Part shown: in pieces, positions 26,301-38,548 of the stretch
How positions within the stretch are numbered: the first letter of the stretch is position 1
Layout of the letters: every line of letters begins with the position of its first letter
Assembly: GCA_047495785.1 (NCBI GenBank)
Contig: JBLDXI010000025.1
Coordinates: 1 to 64,000 of the forward strand
Length of the DNA stretch: 64,000 nucleotides
Reading direction: 5' to 3'
Source: Lepidodermella squamata
Lineage: Eukaryota; Gastrotricha
The notes under the pieces: generated by a model
What the model was told of the DNA's origin: nothing
What the model saw: only the letters and a program-made list of their open reading frames with translations
The model's database searches: none
Program-made: the position numbers and the translations under genes

Positions 26301-26726
26301 GGACGAGGCTGGTTGCTGGCGCGCGTTGGCCGCCGGCACAGACGGCACGTCGTAGTCAAGCTCGTCCGCCGACCGAATCGCCGTTCGTGCTGAAAAATGA
26401 CCAAAAATGCAACGCAATCAATCGTGACGGTTGAATACAAAGAAAGCTGCTTTACCTTTGGCGGGCGCGAGTAGCTCCGGCGGCGTGCTATTCGACGCAG
26501 CTTGTTGGTTCGTGCTCGTCGTCGCGTGGCGCGCCGACGCGTGCGCCCTCGCCCCGCCGCCTCCACCGCCGCCAACCGCAGTCGCCGGCGCACTGCTGCT
26601 GCTGCTGCTGCTGCTGGCAGAGGCGGTTGCGGTGGGTGCCGCCGCTAGCGATGGCACCGCATCTTCGGCAGCCGCGGCGGTGCTCACCAGTAGTGCCAGC
26701 ACGGCGCCGAGCCACAGCAACATCAT
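23301..26726 (-). CDS. Nicotinic-like Cys-loop ligand-gated channel with anion-type PAR motif
   Basis: A pentameric neurotransmitter-receptor channel subunit, 828 residues. The 14 exons join in frame at GT-AG sites: 26726-26456, 26389-26094, 26021-25977, 25904-25868, 25802-25769, 25704-25666, 25605-25540, 25450-25270, 25200-25085, 25025-24908, 24817-24766, 24706-24645, 24579-24449, 24339-23301. The start is placed at MMLLWLG because it opens a signal peptide; an in-frame Met 21 codons upstream is possible. After a Ser/Gln-rich stretch come the ligand-domain blocks WNDEFLQW (206-213) and IWIPDIAL (about 230-237), the Cys-loop C274-C288 with 13 residues between, M1 (about 356-380), M2 (387-407), M3 (419-438), a Gly/Ser/Asp-rich M3-M4 loop of about 300 residues, and M4 (777-811). 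Loop C lacks the vicinal cysteines of alpha subunits. M2 is preceded by Pro384-Ala385-Arg386, the signature of anion-selective family members, and position 9' is Val. The ligand is unknown. Confidence 0.9.
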
Positions 26727-28802
26727 TGGATGTGAAGTAGACAGTTGTGGAATGGAACACGCGATTGAATATCGTTTTTTGCGCCTCATGTGACGATTTT
26801 TGTTCACGAGTGAACGCCACTGGTCAGTGCAACGGAAAAGGCCGCAACGGAGCGAGCTGTGACGGCCGTCGACGGCAATCGTCGCCAAGTGCTGCGGCTG
26901 TAAAAGCGCCGCGGCACGGATAACAATGTCGATAATAAGGAGACTCGCAATTACAACTGCGAAGACTGGCGTATATTCGATGATAGCAACGGGTGGTTCC
27001 TCGAGGGCAAGCGCGCATGCCCGACGCCAGTTGCAGCTAACGAGATGGCTGACGATGGCGGATTCGCTCTTTCGCAAATAGTTGCTTTTTTGATAACACT
27101 GTCATCCACTAGTCATCAAGTTGCGAGAAACTTGAGGCGATAACAGCGACCATTGCGATAAACAGCAATATTCATTGTATTTCATTGCATTCTAAATGAA
27201 CAAAATCGTGAAATTGATTCTATAGAAACTGCTGATATTTTCACGGTTAATCCGCTATTTGGCCTAGACTGAGACACAAAGCCAGACACCCTCGACTGAA
27301 AACAGGTTCAAAAAACGTGGACCTGTAAGCAAGTGCGGGCACAGCGCCCAAGTGGAAAAAAACGCGTGAGATTCTCCCGGTCGTGGCAGGCACAGCTGTT
27401 TGCGTGCAATTTGCGGCAATCGGCAACTTTAAGCAGAACCAATCAATCAATCGATTCGCAAGCAAACTGGTTTATCATATCATTATTTTAGGCGTAGTAG
27501 ATCCGCAAAAACTCACCCATACTTATATAGGTACGTATCGATGAGGAGGTGGTATTAAGCAATAGGCATAGATCTCGGCATCGCGGTGATGGTATGCGCT
27601 CATCTCATCAATTGATGAAGGTTCGATCGAAACCGCCCAACTTACCTGGTTGAGTCAGTCAGTCGGCAGTTCGCGTTCTGATTCCACGAATCGCGTTACA
27701 CTGCGAGTGGCGTAGGTGCGCCAACTATTGGCAACTTATTGTTTGCTCGCTGGCTACTACTGCTGATAATATACAGCACAATATTGGTCGGCATTGGCCT
27801 TTGTTTTTTTCGATCTTCGCGTCTCTACGCAAAGCGGAAACTCGTCGGAGGCGGCGGCGGCGGCGGGCCGCAAGCAATGCTGTTGCGGCTCGAGATTCTA
27901 TTTACAATTATCGCGAGTACACGTTTCTGCAATGAGATATCGAATGATAGTAACGCGCGCGGTCGCTTTTTTTCGATGCGCATTCAATGCGCTGTAACGA
28001 GACTATCGATGACTGGTGTTGCGGTGTTTGAAATCTCATCGCACACACATACTACACACGTACACACACATTCACACAGGCCTGCCTGCATCAGGCTCGC
28101 TTGCATTGCAAGTAGCCGGCATCAGAAAACATCATCGAGCGCTACTATTGTTTTCTCTAGTGTAGTATTCTGGCTCATCGCAACAACTCGTGGAATCAAT
28201 CGTCTTAGTTCGTACGCAGAGTTGTTGTGAGTTGCAAGACTGGATCGCCGAATGATGCCGATTACATGCCATTAAAACTATCTGCTCTTTTTGCCCGCGC
28301 CCGTTCGATACAGTGGGGCTGCCGCTATACACAGTAGTGCTTAACACAAAAATAGCAACACAACACATCAACAACAACAAAAATAGCTCCTCGCGTAAAG
28401 TATCGCCGTGCAGCAGAATCACAGCTCAGCCAAAAATAGATGCACTTTTTCAATGACGATGCGCATATTATTATAATACAAGAACAAGTTAACTTGAATG
28501 AATATCGATGATAATGCAAAAACAAAGGCTTCTTGCTGTGGTTATTAGGCGCAATGCAGCAGTAGCAGCGATGATGATGATGATGATAATGCGGAGATAT
28601 GCAGTGGACTCGCTTCACTGGCTGGTCATTCGATTTCACGGTAACAGCGCATGGAAATCTTCTTGTCGCTACTACGGTTTCAGTGAAATGCCACTGCGCT
28701 GAGAAGCAACAGATTTTAGCCAACCAGCCAACCATCCGTCACCCACGCCGCCCGCCTCTGTTTCTTGCTTTGGCCTCAATGCATGCTGCCATGAGACACC
28801 AG

Positions 28803-28824
28803 CCAACCAACCAACCAACCAACC
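28803..28824. repeat. (CCAA)n microsatellite
   Basis: About 5.5 perfect CCAA units. Confidence 0.9.
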
Positions 28825-28858
28825 GCGGTTAAACAGCGCTGTAATAGAATATTTATTA

Positions 28859-28902
28859 GCAGCAGCAGCAGTGGTAGTAGTAGTAGTAGTAGTAGTAGTA
28901 GT
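28859..28902. repeat. (AGC)n-(TAG)n compound microsatellite
   Basis: A short AGC run passes directly into about ten TAG units. Confidence 0.9.
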
Positions 28903-31065
28903 TGAACTAGACTAACAAGTAGTTAAATCATGAGGCTGATAATCGAGTTCATTGCCTGGCTGCTTCTACGATGATGCCCTACGAGCAGGTGATCAAACTC
29001 GCTCACGAGCTGACTAATGAATATTATGACTGATGGCGATGCGACATTATATTTCTCGGTATTGCCCCTGCGCTGCCGACAGCGTCTCTTTCTCTGTTGT
29101 TTACTGCTGTATGTCAGCACATGCATTTGACTCTTTCTTACACATGAATTGACATTGCTGATGCGGCTAGAACGGTGAAGAAATGGACTTTTGAGCCTCG
29201 CCTTGCCGATAAGTAATACTAAAAATAATGGTAATACTGGCGAGAGATTCGTTGACCGGTGGTTGAGCACATCTAACAACTTGAGACTTGCAATTGAAAA
29301 TGTACCATCAAAAATAATGTTATCGATAAAAATGTAAACTCGATGTCAGAGGGCGTTGCACCTAACTTGATGATAGCTGAAATAGTACAAGTACCTATGT
29401 AATTCATAATATTACGATCGTTTTTTAACTTGCAGCCTCTCGGCTCTTAATGCATGTTTACCTCCAATATTGTAGCGACTCCACCGGATGATGGCCGAGT
29501 GTTTGTATGCCGCAAATACTTGTCGGTTGATTATTTAAGTCTCGCGACCAAAAAATAACGCTCGACTCTTTAAAAATCGGTCAGTGAAACCGCGCAATCC
29601 AATACTATAGGTACCTAATATTTGATTCCCGTTGTTTGCCCAACTTTTTCCAGAGTCCTCGACAGCGGTTCTTTTTTCTTTACTTTTACGACTCGATTTG
29701 TTCATGTTCATTTCCTTCTTTCTTTTCTAGGTGCCTATGTATGTACCGTCAAATGGGGTGACTATAGCCAGTGGGGCGACATTGCCATAGGTTTTTGCGA
29801 TTGAGTAATGAAAAAATAATATCATTCGGCGAAATAGGTAACTCATCGACAACCTGCAAGTGATGTGTTTGAAATGCTTTCACTTCGTGGTTTCAAGCGT
29901 GTAAGTCAGCGTCCCAGCTAGAAGTTGGAAAAGCTTCACAGTGATGAAAAACACGCAAATCCCAGCATACAATTTGAAAATGGGCAACAACCAACACGGT
30001 GCGTATGTCTTCCCATCTCTTTACTTATCTTTCTGTCTTTCGTCGGGCTGAGCGGCTTATAGACGCAATTGAGCAAATAAAAATAATACAGAAATTTTGT
30101 TCATGAAAAATTAATAATATTTAATAAATAAAACTATTACGCAGCCTTCAAACGATTTGTTTCAAATTTTTCGCTCTTGTCGTGCGCGTTGATAGGTCCA
30201 GTTGATGAGGATGATGATACCAGATTCCATTCGTCATAAAATGGAATGCTTCCCAATCACTGTTCTAGAAGCAAAGTGCTTCCCAAGCAGAGTTGCGCTT
30301 TTTTTACTTTTTCACCGCTGGACAGACCACAAAAAGCAATCATAGCAATCATTGAAACATTGCATAACATTGAAAATCGGATCGAACCTACGGCAGATAT
30401 CTGCGATGCACTGTCTGTATTTTGCTTTACTCTGCGACTTACTGGTTGTTGTGACCATGGGTAAATTTTGACTTTGGACACGTTAGGTTATACGGTGACC
30501 TGATTCATACTTGGGTGTAAATACCTACTATGTTTGTGTAAATAAAAGGACTGCTCAGTTTTAATCGAACGCTTAGTTTTCGACGAAGTGTGAACTGCTG
30601 CACCTGATGCGGACAGTGTTGCTTATGAGTTATGACCACAATACAGCTCTTCCTCTGCGGGTGGACAAATAACAAGCGCAGAAATGTTCAATAAGCTTTC
30701 CCATGTGAAGTTTTTGCAGCTAGTTACAAGCAGTGATAAAAAAAACGTAGCTGATGGTTGATTTGTAAACGATAGAAATCTTCATTTTATTCCATCCACT
30801 TTTTGTTTCTTTCTTTCCAGTGCATAATAATAATAATAATAATATATTTGCTGTCATTTCGTATCGAAGCGTCATCATCAGCATCATATGTACCTATCAG
30901 TTTCTTGTCGCGATGCTGGATGCTAGCAGGAGGAGCGGCAAGGCGGTGTGATTGCGTACACACATACACACACCAAGTAACACGCACCTTGTAATAGCAT
31001 ATATGATCCGAGGAGCAGGTACTCAGAAGAGCAACACAGTCGCAATGGCAATATTACATATTTAC

Positions 31066-31096
31066 AAATAATAATAATAATAATAATAACAATAAT
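31066..31096. repeat. (AAT)n microsatellite
   Basis: About ten AAT units with one AAC interruption. A shorter AAT run lies at 30825-30843. Confidence 0.85.
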
Positions 31097-32880
31097 AGCA
31101 TTATCATCATGTTCATGTGCGATAGTTGGTTTCGGTTTCGGTTTCAGTCAGTCGCTGTTACAGCTGACTCAAGTACCTACCTAACAAAAACGTCAATGCA
31201 GTCCAACGTAACAATCGACATTAGACCTTAGCTAAGTATCATAATAGCAGTTGAGTTAGCAACAAAATCCAAGTACTTGTTGATAATAATTTCATCGAGG
31301 CGACACTCAACAATTCGCCCACCACAAGATGTGAAACATTTGCAAAGTACTTTTAAGAAGTATAAAAAAGCTAATGAACAAGAGATTGTGACGACGACCC
31401 AACAAAAGAACAACATCCGAGTGCGAACATGTAGGAACTACGAGTTAGCTAAGATACGTACACAAATAGTGAGTAGCAACAACAACAACAACGGCAAGCA
31501 ACGCTTCTCCTGTTGTTAATGACGCTGATTATGTAAAAAAAGAAACCCGAACGGAAACAATGGTGCCGATCGAGTAGGATGAAAAAGAGACGACGAAGAT
31601 GGATAAAAAAATGTATGAACAGAAACTCCCGTATAAACTACTTACTTGTACGGCCGGCGACAAGCCCTCTCAGTAGCAACACCATGTATTAGTAGCAGTA
31701 GCAGTAGTAGTACTATGTAGTAGTAGCAATGGAGCAGAGTGCAAGCATTAGAAGGCTTTGAATGACAACAGATAGCTTACACCTGCAACCTATTAGCACC
31801 CGACGAACAGACCAAACGACAGGCGATTGCGATAGTCGCAGAGCTGAGCTGAGCTAACAACGGCTGGCTGCTCTATTCGATAGAGATAAGAACCACAAGT
31901 GAACTTTATTATCGAGTTGACAACAAAATAGAACAAGGCGAACAAGGCGATTGGTAATCATCATCATCATCATCACTGTTTTGATGATGAAACGATAAAA
32001 ATGGAAGACACGCAGGCAGGCATTCGTGCATAGCAGAGTTAGCAGTAACGACTATAATAACTGGCTGACCAACACCACTATCGATACAAAAAGACAAATT
32101 ATATTTTGTTGCTGGCAAAGTTTGTTTGCAAAAGGGGGAGGGGGCAAAGTCGACATCGCAGGCTCAAGCAGCAGAGCAGTACGTAGGTAGATAGGTAACA
32201 TCAGGTATCAGATAGTAGCAACGGCAGATTCGAACAATCTATCTTCGACCAATCTGCGATGTGTGCGTGCGTGCGTGCAGAAGACGATATGAACAAGTAG
32301 AAGACGAAGACGAAGAGGAAGAAGAAGAAAGCACCGAGAGTACATCATTGTTGTAGTCGTTTCAACTCAACTCAACGCTGCTGTTCAAACTAGTCGTACT
32401 AGTCGTACTAGCAGTCGCATCAGTAAAATACGCATCTATGTTGTAGTAGATCGGTGTAACAAAACAAAACATCAGAAGCCTTGCAAGCTTCGATAGCAGA
32501 AGAAGAAGCGGCACCAACCAAACTCATCCATCCGTGTGTCTCATCGACTGCTGCAAACCACCACGACAATCGATTATACAAAGATCAACGCAGATCAACC
32601 AAGTGTCGCAACTCAGACGTCAGCACGCTTTCAAAGCAGCAGCAGAAGCAGCATCAGAAGTGCTAAACAGGAGAGATATGATAGCGCGAGTAGGCGAGTA
32701 GAGGCGATGCGAGTAACATCATGCAGATCAGCATGCCATCCAAGTAGCATCAGAGCTCCGTCAACTTGCGTCAACTTGGAACATGTTAGCAGTAGCAGCA
32801 GCAGCGCAATAATATAGGCATACGTAGTAAAGTATACGACGAATGACAGCCAGCTCGCTGCTATAGGTAGGTAGTAGGTA

Positions 32881-35800
32881 TCATAGAGTTGACTCGAACG
32901 AGACGTACTGCGTTGGGACGAAGCCGACGTCGCCGGTCGCCGGCCGCCGCACCTTCGTCCACTGGTCGGCGGCGGGGCTGGCGTCGCGCTCCAGCACGTC
33001 GAGCACGTCGCCGACGCGCATCGCCAGCGTGCCCGCCGCCGCGCCGTCAAAGTCGTACAGCGCCCGGCAAGTCCCTCCATGGCCACTGCCACTGCCATTC
33101 GACACCGCCATGTTGTTGTAGACGCCGCCGCCGCCGGTGGATGACGGCGGTTCGTCGGCGAATTCGTCGTCGTCAAACTCGTCGTCGATGTGGTGCTGGT
33201 GCTGGTGCTGGTGATGCTGGTTCACAGTAGATGCTGCTGCTGCTGCTGCGTTGGAAGACGATGACAGGTGAGGCGTGTGTTGTTGCTGTTGCTGTTGCTG
33301 CTGGGAAGAGACTCGAGGCGTCGATGGCGCAATTGAAGTCGCATCGAATACCGATGCCGCCGGCGTGCTGCTGGCTGCGGCGGCGAGGCGTTGCTGTGCC
33401 TCACTCAAGTAAGCCTTGAACTTGTCGACGTCGTCGGCGGCGGCGCGCCACTTGCGCGTCGTCTCGTCGAGCAGGCGCTGCGTCTGCGCAATGTCGCCGC
33501 CCTTCTCGTTCGCCTTGAACGTGTCGAGCATGCGCTGCAGGCCCTCCACCGCCTTCCGCTGCTTGTCCGCCTCGCGCTCGCACTCGTCGACGCGCGCCCG
33601 CAGCCGCCGCACCTGCTGCGCCGGCGGCTGGTCGCTGAAGTCCTCCAGGGCGCCTTTCATCGACGCCGACCGCTGGCCCCGAGCCGGTCTCGCTGGTCCA
33701 CCACTAGCCGACCCTGCCGACCCGCCGCCTGGAGACACCGACGACGGCTGTTGTTGTTGAGCGTTGTACGCGTTGTACGCACCACCGCCATTAGCACCGC
33801 CGCCTGGCGTCATCGGCTCGACACTCGTCTGCCGTAGTGCACTACTGCTACCAGTTGATGACTGTGGCTGGGACAAGTCGATGAAGGGCACATCGCCCGG
33901 TGGCTTCTCGCCGCTCTCGTACTTGCGAACAACGGCGGCGAGGTCGGCGGGCGGCGACACGGACGTCGTGTGCACCGCCATGTTCGCGATCGCCTTGCAG
34001 ATGATCGAGATGACGGCCTGGTGGCACGCGTGCACGCGCCGCAGCGTCTCCTGCACGCGCAGCACCCGCTTCTCCTCCAGCGCCTGCACGCCCCGGTGCA
34101 CCGCCGGCATCGACACCCTGTCGTACAAGTACAAGTACAAGTATAAGAAACACAAAGTACAGTTTAAAGCTTCAATGCCTTATCAACGTCTCAACACTCC
34201 TCCCTCACCGATGCAAGCATCTAGCCTAGAAACTTCCGTAAAATCCGTAAATTAGAAGGCAGCACCTAAATAGAGACAGACAGTCTCGTTGACGAGGCAG
34301 GGCTTAGGGGCCACTTATTTCAAATACATGGGTAGACCTCTCTAGCGTTAGACTCTAGCCTCTTCTAGACTGGACGAAAGCAGGCAAAGAGTAATCCTTA
34401 CCCACCCTCATGCTTGAGGATCTTGATTTTCCCATAAAAGTCGCGATTTACAAGCATGCGCCATTCGTCTTTTTCAAATGAGGTCAATTCAGCTAGTTGA
34501 AAATCGGAAATAGTTTTGATTTCAATTTCTTTTTCGCCGATTTTTTTTTCTGTTTTTCCTTTGTTGTTGGCCTTTTTAACTTTCTTATCCTTCGCCTTAT
34601 TCTCTGTGGCAGCTTTCTTTTTTCGGCGAATTTCCTCAGACAGTCCTACTGAGACTTCTATGCACTCCGTGGATCCATCTCATCCGGGGTCTCCCCCTTG
34701 GTGCAAACCACCCCAGTCTAACGATGACAGACTAAAACAAGGACAAGGCTAGGCTCTCACCAGTAAAAGTCGCGCTGGCGGCGGTTGTACGACTGCTGCT
34801 GCTCGGCGTACTCCTGCTTGCAGCGGTCCTCCTCGGCGGCGCGCGTGTTCATCAGCGCTCGGCACTTCTCCACGTCGATTTTCGCCGCCTTCTGGTCGGC
34901 GTCCGTCTTCCGGAACATCTCCGTCGCCTTCAGCGTGTCCCGATGCGCCCGCTCGTAGTGTTCACCTGTTACACACACACACATACAAACAACTTGATTA
35001 ACATAATACGACGAGGCATGTAACAGGTATCAACTTTTCGACACATCGTTCAAGTTTTTGATGTTTTTTGAAACTACAAACAAAGTCAGCTACTCAAATT
35101 GTTCCCTAATTAACACGGATGTTTTACGATCAATCTCAGTGATTTCGTAAACTTGAAATTCAAAAATGTGACGATTACAAATAAACATCGACTATTGCCA
35201 AATCAATTTGTTCAATCGCCAAAGTGATCGTGATTTGACAGGCAGCTAATGAGTAGTTTTGGCACCTAAATTCTCGCTATTATTTCCTAATTTTGCTAAT
35301 TTTACCAGCTGTAATCATAAGATATCCTCCACCTCTCAGCGAGAAGGGCAAGAGTAAGGGATGAGTAAGATTTTACGATTTGCATTTTTTATTTTGTTTC
35401 TCTTAGTGCAGCGTTAGGAATGCAAAGACCTGGAAAACGAGATTTAACTTTTCGCTATCTATTTAAAATTTCCATGTACTTAGTTCAGAACGTTATTGGG
35501 CGACGTGATTGGTACGAGCTTGAGCTTGAGGCTCTTCGAATTCTCGTCATCGCCAACGTCCTTATCGGGGCTAACGATCTCCCGCTATTCTGGGGCATTC
35601 CAATTCATACTTCTGCTAACTAAGAAGAGAATGTGTAATAATTTCCCTCGCATGATCGACTTGGCTGGGTGACAAGACATAAATGTCTATTAAAAAAGCG
35701 TGCTAGTCAGGCTACTACATAACTAACTTACATAATACTTATTGTAATGCCTGACTGTTGGGGATCTCATTTATAACAATGAGACAGCATGGCAAAAATA

Positions 35801-36328
35801 ACCTTAGATGACTTATATCAATCCAACTTGAAGATTTAAATGACTGGACACTTCCAATACACAATGATTCCAAGACAACTCACGAGATTTGTCCAGCTGC
35901 GCGCGATATGAATCGAGTTCCTTGCGCAAACGTTCCGCCTCGGCGAAAAGCCGAGCTGTCTCCGATTTCAATTCTTTCATGTAGCCCTTGAGCTCTTTCA
36001 CAACCTCCGCTACCAGCTTGTCACCAATCTCAGCGTGCTGGTTCGCCATTGCGACGACTTCATTTGAGACCTCACGAAAAGCCTCTGCATGCGTGAATCT
36101 CACATCGTCATCTGCAGTTGCTGTGCCTTTTTTCACCGGTGGAAAGTTCTTTTCATGCAGCCGTTTCAGCTTCATCGAATACTCAATTTCGATCGTCGCC
36201 AATTCGCTGAAGTAATCTTTCACATTCTCACAGAAATCCAGACCTTTCTTCATGTGCCGCTGAAGAATATCGTTTTTGTCCCATAAATCAACGCCCCAGT
36301 CGGTTCGAGTCTCCGACGGGGGTTCCAT
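32881..36328 (-). CDS. Cip4: TOCA/CIP4-family F-BAR, HR1 and SH3 protein
   Basis: A membrane-curving adaptor that binds Cdc42 and recruits actin regulators (N-WASP/WAVE, dynamin) at endocytic sites and the cell cortex. Three exons join in frame: 36328-35884, 34965-34761 and 34117-32881, giving 628 residues. Residues 1-290 are the F-BAR domain, opening with DWGVDLWDKNDILQRH and containing the ERAHRD...KAAKIDVEKC helix encoded by exon 2. GDVPFIDLSQP (about 291-301) matches the conserved post-F-BAR segment of this family. A coiled HR1/REM region that would bind Cdc42 spans about 379-465. After Gln-, Ala- and His-rich linkers, an SH3 domain (about 568-627) contains ALYDFDG and closes with GFVPTQYV. 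Length fits the family (CIP4 and FBP17 are about 550-620). It is divergent from TMEM165 across a 1.19-kb gap. The second intron, 643 bp, holds an unexplained Lys-rich frame. Confidence 0.92.
34398..34679 (-). other. Unexplained Lys-rich open frame inside a TOCA intron
   Basis: Between an upstream TGA and a TAA at 34398 lies a 93-codon open frame. It starts DGSTECIEVSVGL, runs through a very Lys-rich middle and ends YGKIKILKHEGG. The exon-2 to exon-3 join of the TOCA gene is perfect without it, so it is not needed as an exon. It could be the tail of a decayed retroelement or an alternative exon. I do not recognise a domain. Confidence 0.3.
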
Positions 36329-37516
36329 AGTTAATCACTGATACCAAATCAGTGGGAGAAATTAACTCGTCTTTAAAATGATAGCCAGATGCCAGAGACT
36401 GATCTCAGTTAAAACCTATACATTAAGACAGATACGTCAAAAGCTCACAAATCAACTCTTCGATCACCAACGACCAACGACCAACGACTGGTAACAACTA
36501 ACGACTCACGACTCGCGCTTTCTTCGATTGGAAATTTGTTGAAAATGAGAAGATTACCTTGTGCTATAGACCACAGCTGCATTACTACACTATGGACCAG
36601 AGCAGCACTGGGAAGAGGATGCCAACCGCAGAGCCGCAGTTTCCGCCGTCTCTTTTCCTGTTCCTCCCAGTCTAACGATGATGAATCACTCAGACTCTCT
36701 TTTCATTAATTCTTGAAGTATATTATTCATCATTTATGCGATTGGCATTCAAAAGTGGCAAAAATTTCATATTTATCTTGAGAAATGCATTTTCAAAATA
36801 ATTATAGCGGGAAATTTTCAACTTGATTTGGCAAATGGAAATCGAAATGGAAATCGAAGTAAAAACTGACTTCAGATTCTGCTCACTTTTCATTGACTGC
36901 GTTTCTTCGATCATTGGCTTTAATGTTGAAAGAACTGATGGAGATTCAAGCACTGTGCATTTATCATATGTATCTGGTTAAAGATTTTATTAGATCCGTA
37001 ATATATTTTTCTAATTTATTTTTCTACTCCTTTGTGCCGCTTTGCCCGTGTAAAACATTGCCACGGCGATGAATCGGGTTCTATATTCTCAAACTGAAGC
37101 CCAAGCATATCGTCGGGCAACAGGGGATTGGGCTTATAAATCTATCCATCCTGCCATCCATCCGTTAACATTTTACATTAAATTGATTGAAAGCCGACTA
37201 TGAACTTGTATTGGTATGATAAGCAATCTTACCTCAGCAGCTGGATAGTAACTGGCATACTTATCACTAGTAATTTTGCCATCCGGTTGCTTCACGCAAG
37301 ATCCCACTCGCTTATGCTTGAAGTGGCACTATCGATCGTTCTCTCTGGAACGTTCAACGTTCAACTGAACGCTAGTTAGTAATTCATTTGTCCCTCTTAC
37401 AGTTAGTAAGAATGAAGGACTGAATTCTTGCACACCATTTGTCGCGTATTAATCAATATTTTGTTTATAGGCAATAGTTGTATATATTATATCTTGTTTA
37501 TCACTATTGCCGTGAG
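36329..37516. promoter_or_regulatory. Divergent intergenic region, likely promoters for both flanking genes
   Basis: This gap of 1188 bp separates the start codons of the minus-strand TOCA gene and the plus-strand TMEM165 gene, so both promoters and 5' UTRs should lie here. It contains a short direct repeat, CAACGACCAACGACCAACGA, near 36469-36488. I see no defined core-promoter motif I would defend. Confidence 0.5.
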
Positions 37517-38548
37517 ATGGAAGATCACCTAAAAAATGACATTGAGGCACCATCAGCTCTAGCTCTGCTGCCATCGGAACATGCGCTCTCAGCGTCGACT
37601 ACGCTGGAAGCGGTGCATCAAACAGATGGCAGTTTTTTATCGGCATTTATCGCAACTTTTTCAATGATTGTGTAAGTTTGTATTTCAATGTTTCGGTTCT
37701 ACAGGCCCTGCAGTTGGGGGCGATAGGCTGAGAAGCAATGCGGGAGTATTTAGATACTTAGTTATATGGTTTCATAATAATTGTGTGTGCTGATTTCAGT
37801 GTGTCTGAGCTGGGCGACAAGACTTTTTTCATCGCTGCTCTGGTAATGTAGCTTGAACCTGTGAGTAATTTGTAGTAACTAGTATTTTTGCCTCAGCTGG
37901 CGATGCGGTTTTCGCGGCTTGTCGTGTACGCGGGTGGAATGCTGTCGCTGGCATTGATGCACACGCTGTCGGCGCTGCTCGGTTACTCGGCGACGATCAT
38001 CCCTCGACGCTTCACGCAAATAGCAGCCGGTGTGTTGTTTGCCGCGTTCGGCATCCACCAGCTGCGCGAGGCCAGCCAGATGCCGGCCGTGCCGCCACCC
38101 GATCTCCTGGAAGCGTCCGAGATTGACGATGTTGAAGCTGGGCTCTCAGGTCCGCATTTAAGATATTAGGCGAAGGCTGATATGTACATTCGTTGGGTAT
38201 TTTTTTACATTTACAGGGAACGCACCGGCGACGACAAAGTGGAACGTGTTGCGGCGAGTGGCGTGCCTGAGGCGCGTACTGAGCCCGGTGTTCATTGAGG
38301 CGTTTGTGCTGACGTTCCTGGCGGAGTGGGGCGACCGGTCGCAGATCACGACGGTGGTGCTGGCGGCGCGCGGCGAGGACATGGTGGGCATTCTCGTCGG
38401 CGGCATCCTCGGCCACGGCATGTGCACGGCGCTGGCGGTGGTGGGCGGGCGCGCGGTGGCGCAGGTCATCTCGCCGCGCACCGTCACGTACATCGGCGGC
38501 GTGACCTTCCTGGTGTTCGCCGTGACTACGCTGTTGTTGAACATCTAA
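37517..38548 (+). CDS. Tmem165: TMEM165/GDT1 family Golgi cation transporter
   Basis: A UPF0016/GDT1 membrane protein. The family exchanges Ca2+ or Mn2+ for protons at the Golgi and supports glycosylation; loss of human TMEM165 causes a glycosylation disorder. Four exons join in frame: 37517-37671, 37800-37842, 37897-38149 and 38217-38548, giving 260 residues. Both signature motifs are present: ELGDKT at 55-60 in the first helix-repeat (SMIVVSELGDKTFFIAALLAMRF context) and EWGDRS at 187-192 in the second (FLAEWGDRSQITTVVLA context). Six or so hydrophobic helices flank a charged loop (EIDDVEAG, about 139-147). The start at MEDH is chosen; an in-frame ATG at 37478 would add 13 residues. Human TMEM165 has a longer N-terminus with a signal segment, which is absent here. 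It ends at TLLLNI. Confidence 0.93.

Larger units (their letters stand above)
26727..32880. other. 6.2-kb intergenic region, no gene supported
   Basis: It lies between the 5' ends/3' ends of two minus-strand genes. It should include the promoter and 5' UTR of the channel gene at its left edge and the 3' UTR of the TOCA gene at its right edge. I see many short microsatellites (GAT near 28570, CCAA, TAG, AAT near 30825 and 31066, AGT near 31690, GAA near 32320, AGC near 32790) and AT-rich unique sequence. No reading frame resembles a known domain. Exons of an unrecognised gene or a non-coding RNA cannot be excluded. Confidence 0.5.

Noticed and set aside
26031-26820. Other-frame proteins around the first two channel exons
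   Set aside because: The exon 1-exon 2 join through CCAAAG/CACGAACGG gives one continuous frame with a signal peptide; the others end at once in stops.
27739-28230. 163-residue plus-strand frame in the intergenic region
   Set aside because: It is low-complexity and Cys/Ser/His-rich, has no recognisable domain, and no ATG stands at its stated start.
35420-35623. 67-residue plus-strand frame in the first TOCA intron
   Set aside because: No domain, no splice partners and no context for a gene.
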